A stretch of 30,538 nt of DNA from an uncultured Dorea sp. (GCA_910578495.1 CAJTRE010000018.1:1-30538), one strand, 5' to 3'. Positions 17,196 to 25,866 are shown, counted from the first letter of the stretch. Notes: generated by a model not told the origin, from the sequence alone. Made by a program: numbers and translations.

Positions 17196-18521
17196 CTAAT
17201 ACTCTTCCGCAAATAGTTTACTTGCACCAGCCTGATTTCCACCAATATAAAGGTGTGTTGTCTGTTCAAAGTCTAGTGCTTTGTCAGATGGTGGGAAGAA
17301 CCCGCCAGATTCTTTATTAAGACGAAGCACGTCTCCACCTACCACGCGTTCAACATCTGGAATTCTAAATGGCTTCTCAATAGAACCACCGCTGATTACA
17401 GCATCCGCTTCTGGAACATCATCTACGAGAAGAATACCTTCCGTTCCATCTACGCCGCCAAACTCAAAAGTGATAGTGGAAGCTTTGATTCCATGTTTTT
17501 CAGCACACTGAATTGTAAGCATACCGTCTACGGCAGCATTTCCACCACCTTCCCATGCCATAATAAGTCCATCTGCCTCAAGATACTGAGCAATCTTAAC
17601 CGCAACCTGTGCGCAGCGTGTCTTATGCCAGTTAGATGGATTATGGCTTCTTCCAAAGATAACACCACGAAAGTTAATCGTCTTTCCATGTTCTTTGTAA
17701 AGTTCAAGAAGGATTGGACTGTTTACATATAAATATGTCGGTACTTTAAATGCCGACCATACATAATTACCACTTACTACACAACCGTCCATCAGCTCGT
17801 TTGGGTGAAACAGTGTCGGCACCATGTTGTCAATCGGATGTCCGTAAATAAACGTGTTAGAGTATGGTCCCTGATTCTGAGAATTCCATACAAACACAAC
17901 GTTCGGAAGCTCCGGATTCACTTCATCAATAGAAAAATCTTCTTTACTGTCCGGCTCCATGCCTTTTGTAACAGAAGCTAAGAATGTAGATACTTTGATG
18001 CCTATGTTACGGATATCTGTATCATACTCGACAGAAGATTTTCCTTCTTCTAATTCATACACAATTACAAAGTTGATTGTCTGAGAAAACGGTGTAACTC
18101 CTGCAATTGGTCCAACCATATCCATAATCGCATCGCGAGGATAGAGAAGTCCTGAACTTGCACTGGAATCATCCCATGGAAGAGCCGCGCTTTCCATAAC
18201 CGCAAAACCATTCAGAAGGTTTGTTGTTCCCTCTCCAACCATATGTGGATCACTAAAATATCCAGAATACTGCTGTCCTTCTCCTTCAACCTTAATCATT
18301 GGCTGCAAAGTATCCAGAAGGTGAATAACACGCGTATTCTCACCCGGTTTTACAATTTCAAAATCAACAGATTTTACGGCTTTCATCAAAGGCTTAATCT
18401 CTGCCTGTAATTCCTCTTTAGAGATGGACAACACGCCGTTTGAAAGAGCAGTTTTATCTGTAAATTGTGCGTCTTTAATATCGTAATACTGACGTGTCAG
18501 TGTTTTGCTCATCTTTTTCAT
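17196..18521 (-). CDS. GrdE-like pyruvoyl proprotein, reductase component B
   Basis: GrdE, GrdG and GrdI are the proproteins of component B of glycine, sarcosine and betaine reductase. Each cleaves itself before a Cys, which becomes a pyruvoyl group that binds the amine substrate. This 441-residue protein matches the family over its whole length. The cleavage-site region MDGCVVSGNY has Cys247 (counting from ATG 18521), close to Cys242 of the Clostridium sticklandii protein as I recall it. Downstream, GVIFGRSHNPSNWHKTRC and AWEGGGNAAVDGMLTIQCAE are characteristic. The start is 18521, nine bases after GGAGG and one base after the GrdB-like stop; an in-frame ATG at 18545 overlaps GrdB and covers the ribosome site. 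Which amine it binds cannot be read from the sequence. Confidence 0.92.
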   Translation of the reverse strand: MKKMSKTLTRQYYDIKDAQFTDKTALSNGVLSISKEELQAEIKPLMKAVKSVDFEIVKPGENTRVIHLLDTLQPMIKVEGEGQQYSGYFSDPHMVGEGTTNLLNGFAVMESAALPWDDSSASSGLLYPRDAIMDMVGPIAGVTPFSQTINFVIVYELEEGKSSVEYDTDIRNIGIKVSTFLASVTKGMEPDSKEDFSIDEVNPELPNVVFVWNSQNQGPYSNTFIYGHPIDNMVPTLFHPNELMDGCVVSGNYVWSAFKVPTYLYVNSPILLELYKEHGKTINFRGVIFGRSHNPSNWHKTRCAQVAVKIAQYLEADGLIMAWEGGGNAAVDGMLTIQCAEKHGIKASTITFEFGGVDGTEGILLVDDVPEADAVISGGSIEKPFRIPDVERVVGGDVLRLNKESGGFFPPSDKALDFEQTTHLYIGGNQAGASKLFAEEY

Positions 18522-18522
18522 G

Positions 18523-19860
18523 TTATTTTGCCTCCTTCTCTTCATCTACCGTAAATAAGGTTGGTTTATCAATATCCATAGACAGAACCTCTAAGCATTT
18601 ATCGATGATTTTTCTTCTATAAGCTTTCTCTCTGTCGATTGGAAGCTCCGGGTTACCGCTTGGTGATGTGAAGTCTCCGCCGAATACGATACGGTTAGAG
18701 CCTACACTAAGAGCAATTGACGTGAATGCCGTAACGTGAGCAACTGGAATACCGGCTCTGTCAAGCTCTTTAGCCATCGTTGCACAGCAACGAGTACAAG
18801 TACCTCAAGTAGAAGTAAAGATTGCTGCTGTTACACCAGAAGCTTTCAAATCTGCTGCAAGCTTCTGTCCCATTTCTTTGCTTGTCTCTACGTTCGTACC
18901 AACACCACATGTTGTATAGAAGTATTCATGTACAGCTTTTATTTCTCCCTCTGCCTCTAAATCTCTCATAACGTCAAGAGGAATCAATCGATGTGGATCG
19001 TTGCTCGCATCCGTCGTATCATATCCGCCATGAATAGACTCATAAACACCTTTTTTTAGTTCATTCAAACCATCAATACTGTATTTTCCATAGTTAATCG
19101 AAAATGCCTGTTTTAATTTGTCCGGGTTCCCTACTGGAACAAGTCCGCCTGTTGTAAACAAGGCAATCTTTGTATTTTTCATGTCTACAATCTTATCTGC
19201 CGCCGGTACCTGCTCAAAACCACGAAGTGGTACTTCTGTTTTGTATGGACGGTTGTATAACTTATCTAACAAGATATCTGTAACACGTCTTGCACCTGTT
19301 TTTTCATGATATTCATTATAACGATGTCCTGTAGGAAGGTATCCTTCAAATCTTGCCGCTTTAATTTCTTCTTTCTTTGCAAGTTTTAATGCTAATGCCG
19401 CTAACTTCGGAAGAGACTTTCTCATACCGCTTGCAGTTTCTGTTGTAGAAATGATATAGTTATCTTTTACAAACATACCAACTGCAGGGTTTTCCCACCA
19501 CATACCTGTTACACTCGGAATTCCAAGTTCTCTTCTTACATAATCACATATCTTCGCACATGCCACTCCATAACGGCCTGCATTAAATGCTGGTCCGGCT
19601 ATGAATACATCTGGTTTACTTTCTTCAATTTCTTTCTTAATCGTTGGAAGAATTTCTTCATATTTCACATCTGTGTTGATGTAGTTATCACCACAAACCA
19701 ATACTTTTACAACTTCCATCTCGTCATTCCACATTGGCTCAATACCAAGTGCAGGACCTTTTTTCTCATCTAATATATGTAATCCTGTATCAGCCATTTC
19801 TTCACCGCCCATGCCGGCATAGAACTGGTTAATATAATAAACTGCTCTTAATTTACCCAT
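18523..19860 (-). CDS. GrdB-like selenoprotein, reductase component B (UGA=Sec)
   Basis: This is the selenocysteine subunit of a glycine/sarcosine/betaine reductase component B (GrdB/GrdF/GrdH family), which cleaves the substrate C-N bond and passes the product to selenoprotein A. Standard translation splits it at TGA 18805-18807. Read through, it is 445 residues with Sec352 in TST-U-GTCTRCCATM, the family's U-x-x-C motif. Both sides fit: the N-terminal VYYINQFYAGMGGEE, AGPAFNAGRYGVAC and GMWWENPAVGMF before, and RAGIPVAHVTAFTSIALSVG with SGNPELP after. A perfect hairpin begins 12 bases after the UGA. AAGGAG precedes the ATG and the GrdE-like gene starts one base after its stop. GrdA, GrdC, GrdD and the sel genes are not in the window. 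Confidence 0.95.
18778..18792 (-). promoter_or_regulatory. SECIS-like hairpin after the Sec UGA
   Basis: On the minus strand CGTTGC-TGT-GCAACG forms a perfect 6-bp stem with a three-base loop, starting 12 bases after the UGA. Its loop lies 18-20 bases downstream of the UGA, within the distance expected for bacterial SECIS elements read by SelB. The hairpin codes for RCCAT inside the protein. Confidence 0.8.
18805..18807 (-). other. In-frame selenocysteine codon (UGA)
   Basis: TGA on the minus strand is codon 352 of the GrdB-like gene. The frame is open on both sides (351 codons before, 93 residues after), and the following residues GTC give U-x-x-C. The frames match exactly, so no frameshift is needed to join the halves. 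Confidence 0.95.
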
Positions 19861-19882
19861 AATATGTCTCCTTGTCTATATT

Positions 19883-21364
19883 CTAGTATGGAACGCTTCC
19901 TTCTTCTGTATCTACGAAAATCGTCTTAGAAATCATATATTTCTGAATACCTGCAACTCCAAGTCCACTCTCTCTCCATCCTGTTCCCGGGGATTCGATC
20001 ATTCCCTTGCTGAAGTAAGAATTTATATAGAGCTGTCCGCTGTCGACTGCCTGAGCAACTCTTAATCCCCTCTTAATATCCTTGGTAAATACGCCGCCTG
20101 CAAGTCCATACTTAGTAGAATTAGCAATCGCAACTGCCTCTTCCTCTGTATCAAATGGTGTCACACATACAACAGGTCCAAAAATCTCTTCCTGGAAGAT
20201 ACTCATATCTGTTGTAACATCTGCAAACACTGTTACGGGCACAAAGTTTCCTTTCTTTAAAGTCTCATCTGAATACGGCACTCCCCCACAGATAAGTCTT
20301 GCGCCTTCGTCTTTGCCTTTCTGGATATAATCCCATACTGTCGACGCATGATCTTTATGAATCAACGTACTAAGTGTAGTATTTGAATCAAAACCATCGC
20401 CAGGTACCATTTTCTCAGCTTCTGCTTTCAATTTCTCAAGGAACTCTTCGTAAATGTTTCTGTGAACGATAAGACGTGTACCAGACACACATACCTGCCC
20501 CGAGTTCAGTGTGAATCCCCATCTTCCCCATTTCGCAGCGTCATCTACATTTACATCATCAAAAATGATGTTCGGGCTCTTTCCGCCAAGCTCTAAAGCA
20601 ATCTCTTTTACCGTCTCTTTAGACGCTCCGATAATACTCTTGCCTGTGCTTGTACCTCCCGTCATAGCAACCATATCTACTTCCGGGCTTTCCACCAGCG
20701 CATTGCCAATAACAGAACCAGAACCTGCAAGGAAGTTAACAACACCCTTCGGAAATCCAGCTTCATCAAATACTTCTGCAAGAAGCAGCATACTAAGTGA
20801 TGCCCATGAAGATGGTTTTACTATAGCTGTATTTCCGGCTGCAAGGATAGCACAAATTTTCTGACATCCCATCATAAATGGCCCGTTCCATGGAAGAATC
20901 TCTCCCACAACCCCATGTGGATACCACTGTACCATGTTGATTGTATTACTATCGATCGGCACAACTTTCCCTTCGATACAACGGGCTTTTCCAGCGAAAT
21001 ATTCAAACGCGTCCACACACATTCCGCCTTCATAGTACATAACACTTCCGAACAGCTTGCCACACTCTAATGTCTCGATACATGCAAACTCTTCTAATCT
21101 GCGCTCGAGGATTTTTCCAGCTTTTAACAGTAATTTACTTCTGTCTTTTGCCGACATTTTTCCCCATGGCCCGTTGTCATATGCTTCTCTTGCCGCCTTA
21201 ATTGCAAAATCCACTTCTTTTGTTCCCGCTTTATACGCCTTTGCAAACACTTCATTATTTACCGGATTTACAACATCAAATGTCTCTCCTTTTTCCGGTA
21301 TGATAAATTCTCCGTTGACATATAATTTATAAGGCTCTTTTTTTACATAATCATATGGATTCAT
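19883..21364 (-). CDS. NAD(P)-dependent aldehyde dehydrogenase
   Basis: This 493-residue enzyme oxidises an aldehyde to the acid. It has the full ALDH set: oxyanion Asn160 in ILPWNGPF, cofactor lysine in IVKPSSWAS, the Rossmann turn GGTSTGK, general base Glu258 in ELGGKSPN, catalytic Cys292 in NSGQVCVSGTR, and EEIFGPVV near residue 390. The overall sequence is closest to the betaine-aldehyde/general COG1012 group, not the CoA-acylating type. It sits 22 bp upstream of the GrdB-like gene in the same transcript, so its aldehyde is probably made or consumed in the same pathway. AGGAGG precedes the ATG. The substrate is unknown. Confidence 0.94.
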   Translation of the reverse strand: MNPYDYVKKEPYKLYVNGEFIIPEKGETFDVVNPVNNEVFAKAYKAGTKEVDFAIKAAREAYDNGPWGKMSAKDRSKLLLKAGKILERRLEEFACIETLECGKLFGSVMYYEGGMCVDAFEYFAGKARCIEGKVVPIDSNTINMVQWYPHGVVGEILPWNGPFMMGCQKICAILAAGNTAIVKPSSWASLSMLLLAEVFDEAGFPKGVVNFLAGSGSVIGNALVESPEVDMVAMTGGTSTGKSIIGASKETVKEIALELGGKSPNIIFDDVNVDDAAKWGRWGFTLNSGQVCVSGTRLIVHRNIYEEFLEKLKAEAEKMVPGDGFDSNTTLSTLIHKDHASTVWDYIQKGKDEGARLICGGVPYSDETLKKGNFVPVTVFADVTTDMSIFQEEIFGPVVCVTPFDTEEEAVAIANSTKYGLAGGVFTKDIKRGLRVAQAVDSGQLYINSYFSKGMIESPGTGWRESGLGVAGIQKYMISKTIFVDTEEGSVPY

Positions 21365-21394
21365 ATCTATAATTCCCTCCTACAAAATAGCACA

Positions 21395-21421
21395 AGAAGC
21401 CAGGAATGAATCCCGGCTTCT
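21395..21421 (-). other. Hairpin between RibF-like and ALDH genes
   Basis: AGAAGCC (21395-21401) and GGCTTCT (21415-21421) pair, with further pairs inside giving about 11 bp. No T run follows on the minus strand, so it is a poor terminator. It may mark an RNA-processing or stabilising site ahead of the ALDH, GrdB and GrdE genes. Confidence 0.5.
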
Positions 21422-21458
21422 AATTGCAATACATTATTAGTCACTTAATATATGGCTG

Positions 21459-22304
21459 TTATTCCGCTACAGATTCTAGCACTTCCCGCACCTTCTCGAT
21501 ATCTTTTTGTACCTGTTTTTGCACCTGTTCAAGATTGTCAAATTTCTGAACTCCGCGAACAAAGTGGCGAACACCGAGAATAATTCTCTTTCCATAGATA
21601 TCTCTTGCAAAATCCAAGATAAACGCTTCAATTGTCACATAATCATAATCATCAACAGACGGTCTCTTACCAATGTTTGTCATAGACTTAAACACTTCAT
21701 CATCAATCTTAACACTGGTAGCATATACACCACTCGGCGGTTTTAACTTATCTTCTTCAACTCCCAGGTTAGCAGTCGGCATACCAACTGTTCTTCCAAG
21801 CGCTTTTCCATGCTCTACCTCGCCGATCATGATGTATGGGTGCCCACAGATTTCGAAAATTCTATCAAAATCCATATCATCAAATGCCTGTTTCACCCAC
21901 TCTGTTGTAATAATTTCACCTTCGGCTTTCACCGCTTCGCATACCACAACTTCTGCGCCGGCTTCTTTCGCTGCTTCGGTTACTTTTTCAACATTTGCAT
22001 GTGTTTCTCCAACTACGATTACTTTCGCACCAAGTTTTCCAACTAATATATCTTTTACAAATGCTTTTTCAGCCATATTATCAGAAGGACAAGATACAAA
22101 TTCCTGTACGCCCTTTCCTTTAAATAAATATTCTTTCTCTTCTTCTGTAGAGAGGACTTTTCCATCCTTTGGAATACTTACAACTACAGATGTAAGCCCT
22201 TTTTCTTTTGCAATCTCCACTGCTTTTTTAGCCACTGCAATGTGTCCTTGGTGTACACCATCAAAACAACCGTATACAACAACAGTATCTTTCATATTTT
22301 CCAT
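21459..22304 (-). CDS. RibF-like protein, degenerate adenylyltransferase half
   Basis: RibF enzymes join an N-terminal FMN adenylyltransferase to a C-terminal riboflavin kinase. This 281-residue version keeps the nucleotidyltransferase signature GCFDGVHQGH (residues 12-21). The flavin-binding motif (GxDFRFG) is replaced by GETHAN, and the ISSTxIR motif by ITTEWVKQ. The C-terminal half (about 155-281) looks like a normal riboflavin kinase: GKALGRTVGMPTANL with the PTAN metal/ATP motif, PSGVYAT, NIGKRPS and TIEAFILDFARDIYGK. Lying inside a catabolic operon, it is unlikely to be the housekeeping RibF. It may supply FMN or phosphorylate a polyol-like intermediate; both are inference. The start is ATG 22304 behind GAGGTG; a longer TTG start overlaps that site. 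Confidence 0.85.
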   Translation of the reverse strand: MENMKDTVVVYGCFDGVHQGHIAVAKKAVEIAKEKGLTSVVVSIPKDGKVLSTEEEKEYLFKGKGVQEFVSCPSDNMAEKAFVKDILVGKLGAKVIVVGETHANVEKVTEAAKEAGAEVVVCEAVKAEGEIITTEWVKQAFDDMDFDRIFEICGHPYIMIGEVEHGKALGRTVGMPTANLGVEEDKLKPPSGVYATSVKIDDEVFKSMTNIGKRPSVDDYDYVTIEAFILDFARDIYGKRIILGVRHFVRGVQKFDNLEQVQKQVQKDIEKVREVLESVAE

Positions 22305-22334
22305 AATCCGGCACCTCAACAATTTCCATCATTT

Positions 22335-23681
22335 TTATTTTGCGTTTTTCTGTCTGATTTTATAGTAAATGATTCCACAAACATACCATGCTATAGAATA
22401 TGCCCAGATCATCCATCCACCATTAATAATATCTGGAATATAGCAGATGATGATAAGCGCTAATGCAACAACCGGCAGTACATTTCCACCCGGAGCACGA
22501 AAGGCGCCCTCTGGTAGATCAAATTTCTTTCTTGCAACAAGAAGAGAAGTGAAATTAATACTGATTGTAACTGCTGCAAATAGAGCTCCAAAGCTTACGA
22601 TTGTAGATGTAAACTGTGGAAAACAGGAAATAATAAGACATGGAACTGTTACTAAAATTGCTCCATATACAGGAACTCCTGCTTTATTATTCTCTGCTAA
22701 TTTTTCTGGCATAAGTCCTTTTGATGCCGCTGCCTGAATAGCTCTTGAGCTAAGAGACATAACAGTAAGCATTGTTGTTAAAAGTGCAAGTAATGCCGCA
22801 ATAGAAATTAATTTGGATACCCATGGGATAGCTGCAAGCTTAGTAAATGCCGCTGCATATAATGGAATAAACTGCATTCCCGGATTCTCCATCAAGAAGT
22901 CTGCTGACACCATACCTACAGTTGCTAAGATAATGCTTAAATACAAGCACAATACAATAATCATAGCAATCAATACAGAGCGTGGTACATTTCTATTTGG
23001 ATTCTTAACTTCGGATACCATGAATGCCATAGCTACAATTGAACCATATCCTGTCATAGCTGTAGGAACCATTGCAAGGAATCCCGTATTGCCTGCCGCA
23101 CCCTGAGAGAAGAAAGGTGTTAATGTACTTCCATCCCATGCACCACTTACGAATGCGATAACAACGTAAGCAATCATTGTAAGCGCAAGACCTAATACTA
23201 ATAAGTTATTTACTTTTCCAGCCAATGCAAACTTAACAATATTCAAAATAAAAATTAGTATAATAGAACCTACTGCTAGCGGAATCTGCATTCCTTGAAA
23301 AATCGGGAAACCAACGCTTAAATATGTTCCTACATAAATAGCCGCAAAAGAAATTGCCACTATATTAGAGTTAATATATCCCCATGTAGAAACCCATCCC
23401 CAAAAACGTCCCTGATCTTCTGTTTTACCAAGGGCTTTCGATGGGAATACAAATACTCCACCTGATCTTGGAAATCTTGTTGATAACTCTGCGCATACTA
23501 ATCCGTAGCAAAGCATAATTACCGCTGCAACTGCCCATGTAACGATTGCTGCAGGACCTGCAGAAGTCATTGTAAGTCCTGACAAAGAGAAAATGGAGCT
23601 TCCAATCATACCTCCGGCAATCATTGCCACACAAGTCCAAAGTCCTAATGAACCACCCTGATTGTTGTTGTTTTCTGACAT
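22335..23681 (-). CDS. APC-superfamily amino acid/amine permease
   Basis: This 448-residue protein has about 12 membrane helices and belongs to the amino acid-polyamine-organocation superfamily. The first helix contains the unwound substrate/ion motif GGMIGSSIFSLSG (about residues 22-34), and the third region has ELSTRFPRSGGVFVFPSKALG, typical of the family. It is the only transporter in the reductase operon and should bring in the amine substrate. The stop lies 30 bp before the RibF-like start. The ribosome site at its ATG is weak (AGGA only three bases away), while a strong AGGAGG lies 50 bases upstream before a five-codon frame. The amino acid or amine carried cannot be predicted. Confidence 0.92.
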   Translation of the reverse strand: MSENNNNQGGSLGLWTCVAMIAGGMIGSSIFSLSGLTMTSAGPAAIVTWAVAAVIMLCYGLVCAELSTRFPRSGGVFVFPSKALGKTEDQGRFWGWVSTWGYINSNIVAISFAAIYVGTYLSVGFPIFQGMQIPLAVGSIILIFILNIVKFALAGKVNNLLVLGLALTMIAYVVIAFVSGAWDGSTLTPFFSQGAAGNTGFLAMVPTAMTGYGSIVAMAFMVSEVKNPNRNVPRSVLIAMIIVLCLYLSIILATVGMVSADFLMENPGMQFIPLYAAAFTKLAAIPWVSKLISIAALLALLTTMLTVMSLSSRAIQAAASKGLMPEKLAENNKAGVPVYGAILVTVPCLIISCFPQFTSTIVSFGALFAAVTISINFTSLLVARKKFDLPEGAFRAPGGNVLPVVALALIIICYIPDIINGGWMIWAYSIAWYVCGIIYYKIRQKNAK

Positions 23682-23692
23682 ACGTCCTATAC

Positions 23693-23732
23693 ATTACATT
23701 ACTGCAAAGGGGACATGTAATATAATATTCCT
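23693..23732 (-). other. Leader of permease gene: minigene and inverted repeat
   Basis: On the minus strand an AGGAGG motif precedes ATG 23716, which opens a five-codon frame (Met-Ser-Pro-Leu-Gln, stop at 23699). A perfect repeat ATTACAT (23721-23715) / ATGTAAT (23699-23693) encloses the minigene. The permease ATG follows at 23681 with only a weak ribosome site. Translation control is possible but unproven. Confidence 0.35.
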
Positions 23733-23739
23733 CCTTCCC

Positions 23740-24693
23740 TTATTCCATAAGTAATCTGGCCGTTTGTAAGTCAGTGATTAATACGTTAATATAATTGCCT
23801 TTCACTGCGGCGGCAATAGCTTCTGCCTTTTCTGCGCCTGCTGCTACACCAATTCGTACCGGAATCTTCATGTAATCTTCCAACATTATCGAGATAATCC
23901 GATTCCTGAAAGGCGGCTCAACAGAATGACCGTCGGCGTCATAGAAATGAGTACAAACTTCACCGGCAACATTTTTTGCCCATTCTGTTTGTTTCTTGTC
24001 TTTAATATCATAAAGTGATATCATATGTTTCCATTGACTCGAGGCAGTTCCTATACCTACCACAGCAACATTACATTTTTTGATCACATCATAACTTTCC
24101 TTAAAATACGGTTCCTTGGCAAAGGAATCTCTCAGCTTTTCACTACCCAAAATAATCGGTGCATATAACCTGGAAACTTTTGCCTGCAGCTTTTCTGCGA
24201 AACGATAGATTGTCTCATCTACTGCTGTATTGGCATCTGTCTCAATGGCGCTTCCAAGAAGCTGCGTCACTGTTATATTCTCCGGATACTCTGCATCCAT
24301 CGGCAGACCTTCTACCAGCGCGGAAGTATTCCGCCCCCTGCTGAATCCAATAATATCATTTTCTTTTAAAATACTTCTAAGATATTTCCCGCCTTCAATA
24401 CCAAGTTCCTGTATTTTCTGTTCTGGCGCTACGTCATAAATAATCCTAACTTCTTTTAAGCCATATTTCTGCTCAAGTTTGGTTTCTAGTTCAAGAAGGC
24501 TGTTGTCCAATCCTTCAATATTTATAGTCACAATACCTAGTTCAATACAACTACTTATCATCCGGTTCACTCTCTGTCTTGACATCTGCATACGTTTTGC
24601 AATCTCTTCTTGAGTCAACCCCTGTTTATAATAGTAGTAAGCAACTCTTCGGTGCTCTTGCTTTTGTTCCTCTGTCATGCTTTTTCTACGCAT
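23740..24693 (-). CDS. SorC/DeoR-type sugar-binding transcriptional regulator
   Basis: This 317-residue regulator has an N-terminal helix-turn-helix (about residues 17-50, with GLTQEEIAKRMQMSRQRVNR) and a C-terminal SorC-type sugar-phosphate-binding domain (about 60-315). That domain is marked by DIIGFSRGRNTSALVEGLP, QLLGSAIETDANTAVDE and CNVAVVGIGTA. SorC proteins usually sense a phosphorylated sugar or a related intermediate of the pathway they control. It lies in the middle of the cluster, and the natural reading is that it controls the whole set through the twin promoter modules. The start is ATG 24693, seven bases after GGAGG; the longer frame start covers that site. Confidence 0.93.
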   Translation of the reverse strand: MRRKSMTEEQKQEHRRVAYYYYKQGLTQEEIAKRMQMSRQRVNRMISSCIELGIVTINIEGLDNSLLELETKLEQKYGLKEVRIIYDVAPEQKIQELGIEGGKYLRSILKENDIIGFSRGRNTSALVEGLPMDAEYPENITVTQLLGSAIETDANTAVDETIYRFAEKLQAKVSRLYAPIILGSEKLRDSFAKEPYFKESYDVIKKCNVAVVGIGTASSQWKHMISLYDIKDKKQTEWAKNVAGEVCTHFYDADGHSVEPPFRNRIISIMLEDYMKIPVRIGVAAGAEKAEAIAAAVKGNYINVLITDLQTARLLME

Positions 24694-24742
24694 AAATCTA
24701 CCTCCACAATCTTCTGGCATTTTTCAGACCTTTGATAGATTT

Positions 24743-24772
24743 ATTGTACCTTCCAAACTACCCTTTACGCAA
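24743..24772 (-). promoter_or_regulatory. Candidate internal promoter before the regulator gene
   Basis: On the minus strand TTGCGT (24772-24767) and TACAAT (24748-24743) are 18 bases apart, about 50 bases ahead of the regulator ATG. It would let the regulator and the genes after it be expressed apart from the dehydrogenase and aldolase genes. Confidence 0.5.
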
Positions 24773-24799
24773 CCCAACCCGAGTATTTTTTGTATCTTT

Positions 24800-25831
24800 T
24801 TACGGTTGAACTACAATTCTATATGTATCTGGCTTAATCGCTTCTTCAAACGCTTTTTCCACTTCTGCTAAAGGTACTCTATCAGAAATCAGCTCTGATA
24901 CGTCTACAATTTTAGAAGATAACAGTCTAGATGCAGCAAGAAAATCTTTCTTCATCGGGTTTACTGTTCCTGTAATAATCTGCTCTGAAGAATGTACCTT
25001 ATTCGGACTAATCTCAATCGGTTTATCCGGGTGGAAAGAAGTATAGAATACAGTTCTTCCAAGTTTACCAGTCATCTGTACTGCCTGATCTGCTAAAGCC
25101 GCCACTGGAACTGTACAAAATACTGCATCTGCTCCACGTCCTTCTGTCAGTTTCTTAACCTCTTCAACTGCATCAACCTTACCAGAATTAACAAGTACAT
25201 CTGCTCCCATTCTCTTAGCCACTTCAAGCCTCTTCTCATCTAGCTCACATGCAATAACTCTTGCACCTTTTAATTTAGCAAGCTGAATATGTAACGCTCC
25301 CATAATACCGATTCCGATGACAACCACGTCATCTCCTAACTGAATCTGCCCATTCTCAATACTATGTACGCAACAAGCAAGAGGCTCTGTGATGGAAATG
25401 TGTGAAAGATCTGCATCATCTGCTACTTTATACACGTCAGCTGCACTTACCATCATGTACTCCGCAATTCCTCCAGGTCCTATTGCACACTCCTGCGTCT
25501 CTGCAATAAAAGATTTTACGCACTGATTCTCATGACCGTTTCTACAGTAATAACACTCTCCACAAGAATTCAAAAGTCTGACTGCTACTTTGTCACCAGG
25601 TTTTACACCTGCCACCTTACTTCCTACCGCTTCTACAACTCCTGCCGCTTCATGTCCTCCTGCGAATGGATATCTGTTCATAACTCCCAAGTAAACTCTC
25701 TGCTCTAATGTACAGATTGCGCAAGAATGCACTTTGATGAGTACCTGTTTTTCACCCGGCTCTCTTTTCTCCACTTCATGAAATCCTATTTTTTTCTCGC
25801 CTTCAAGAACCGCGACTTTAAATGTTCCCAT
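24800..25831 (-). CDS. Zinc-dependent alcohol dehydrogenase (MDR family)
   Basis: This 343-residue enzyme is a medium-chain dehydrogenase of the threonine/sorbitol dehydrogenase group. The catalytic zinc site is Cys40, His60-Glu61 (GGHEAAG) and a glutamate in ITEPLACCVHS. The structural zinc site is Cys90, Cys93, Cys96 and Cys104 in CGECYYCRNGHENQC. The Rossmann motif is VVVIGIGIMGALHIQLAK, with an acidic residue after the second strand (CELDEKR) favouring NAD(H) over NADP(H). It follows the aldolase gene by 35 bp with AAAGGAGA ahead of the ATG. It probably interconverts a polyol or hydroxy-amine and its ketone in this pathway. Confidence 0.93.
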   Translation of the reverse strand: MGTFKVAVLEGEKKIGFHEVEKREPGEKQVLIKVHSCAICTLEQRVYLGVMNRYPFAGGHEAAGVVEAVGSKVAGVKPGDKVAVRLLNSCGECYYCRNGHENQCVKSFIAETQECAIGPGGIAEYMMVSAADVYKVADDADLSHISITEPLACCVHSIENGQIQLGDDVVVIGIGIMGALHIQLAKLKGARVIACELDEKRLEVAKRMGADVLVNSGKVDAVEEVKKLTEGRGADAVFCTVPVAALADQAVQMTGKLGRTVFYTSFHPDKPIEISPNKVHSSEQIITGTVNPMKKDFLAASRLLSSKIVDVSELISDRVPLAEVEKAFEEAIKPDTYRIVVQP

Positions 25832-25866
25832 TATTCTAATTCTCCTTTCTATAAATATTTGAAATC

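Noticed and set aside
18522..18545. An upstream start for the GrdE-like protein (MKRRRQNN)
   Set aside because: It overlaps the GrdB-like gene and includes the AGGAGG ribosome site of ATG 18521.
18523..18777. A separate small gene beginning MAKELDRAG
   Set aside because: It is the C-terminal part of the GrdB-like selenoprotein after the UGA codon, in the same frame; the ATG is an internal Met.
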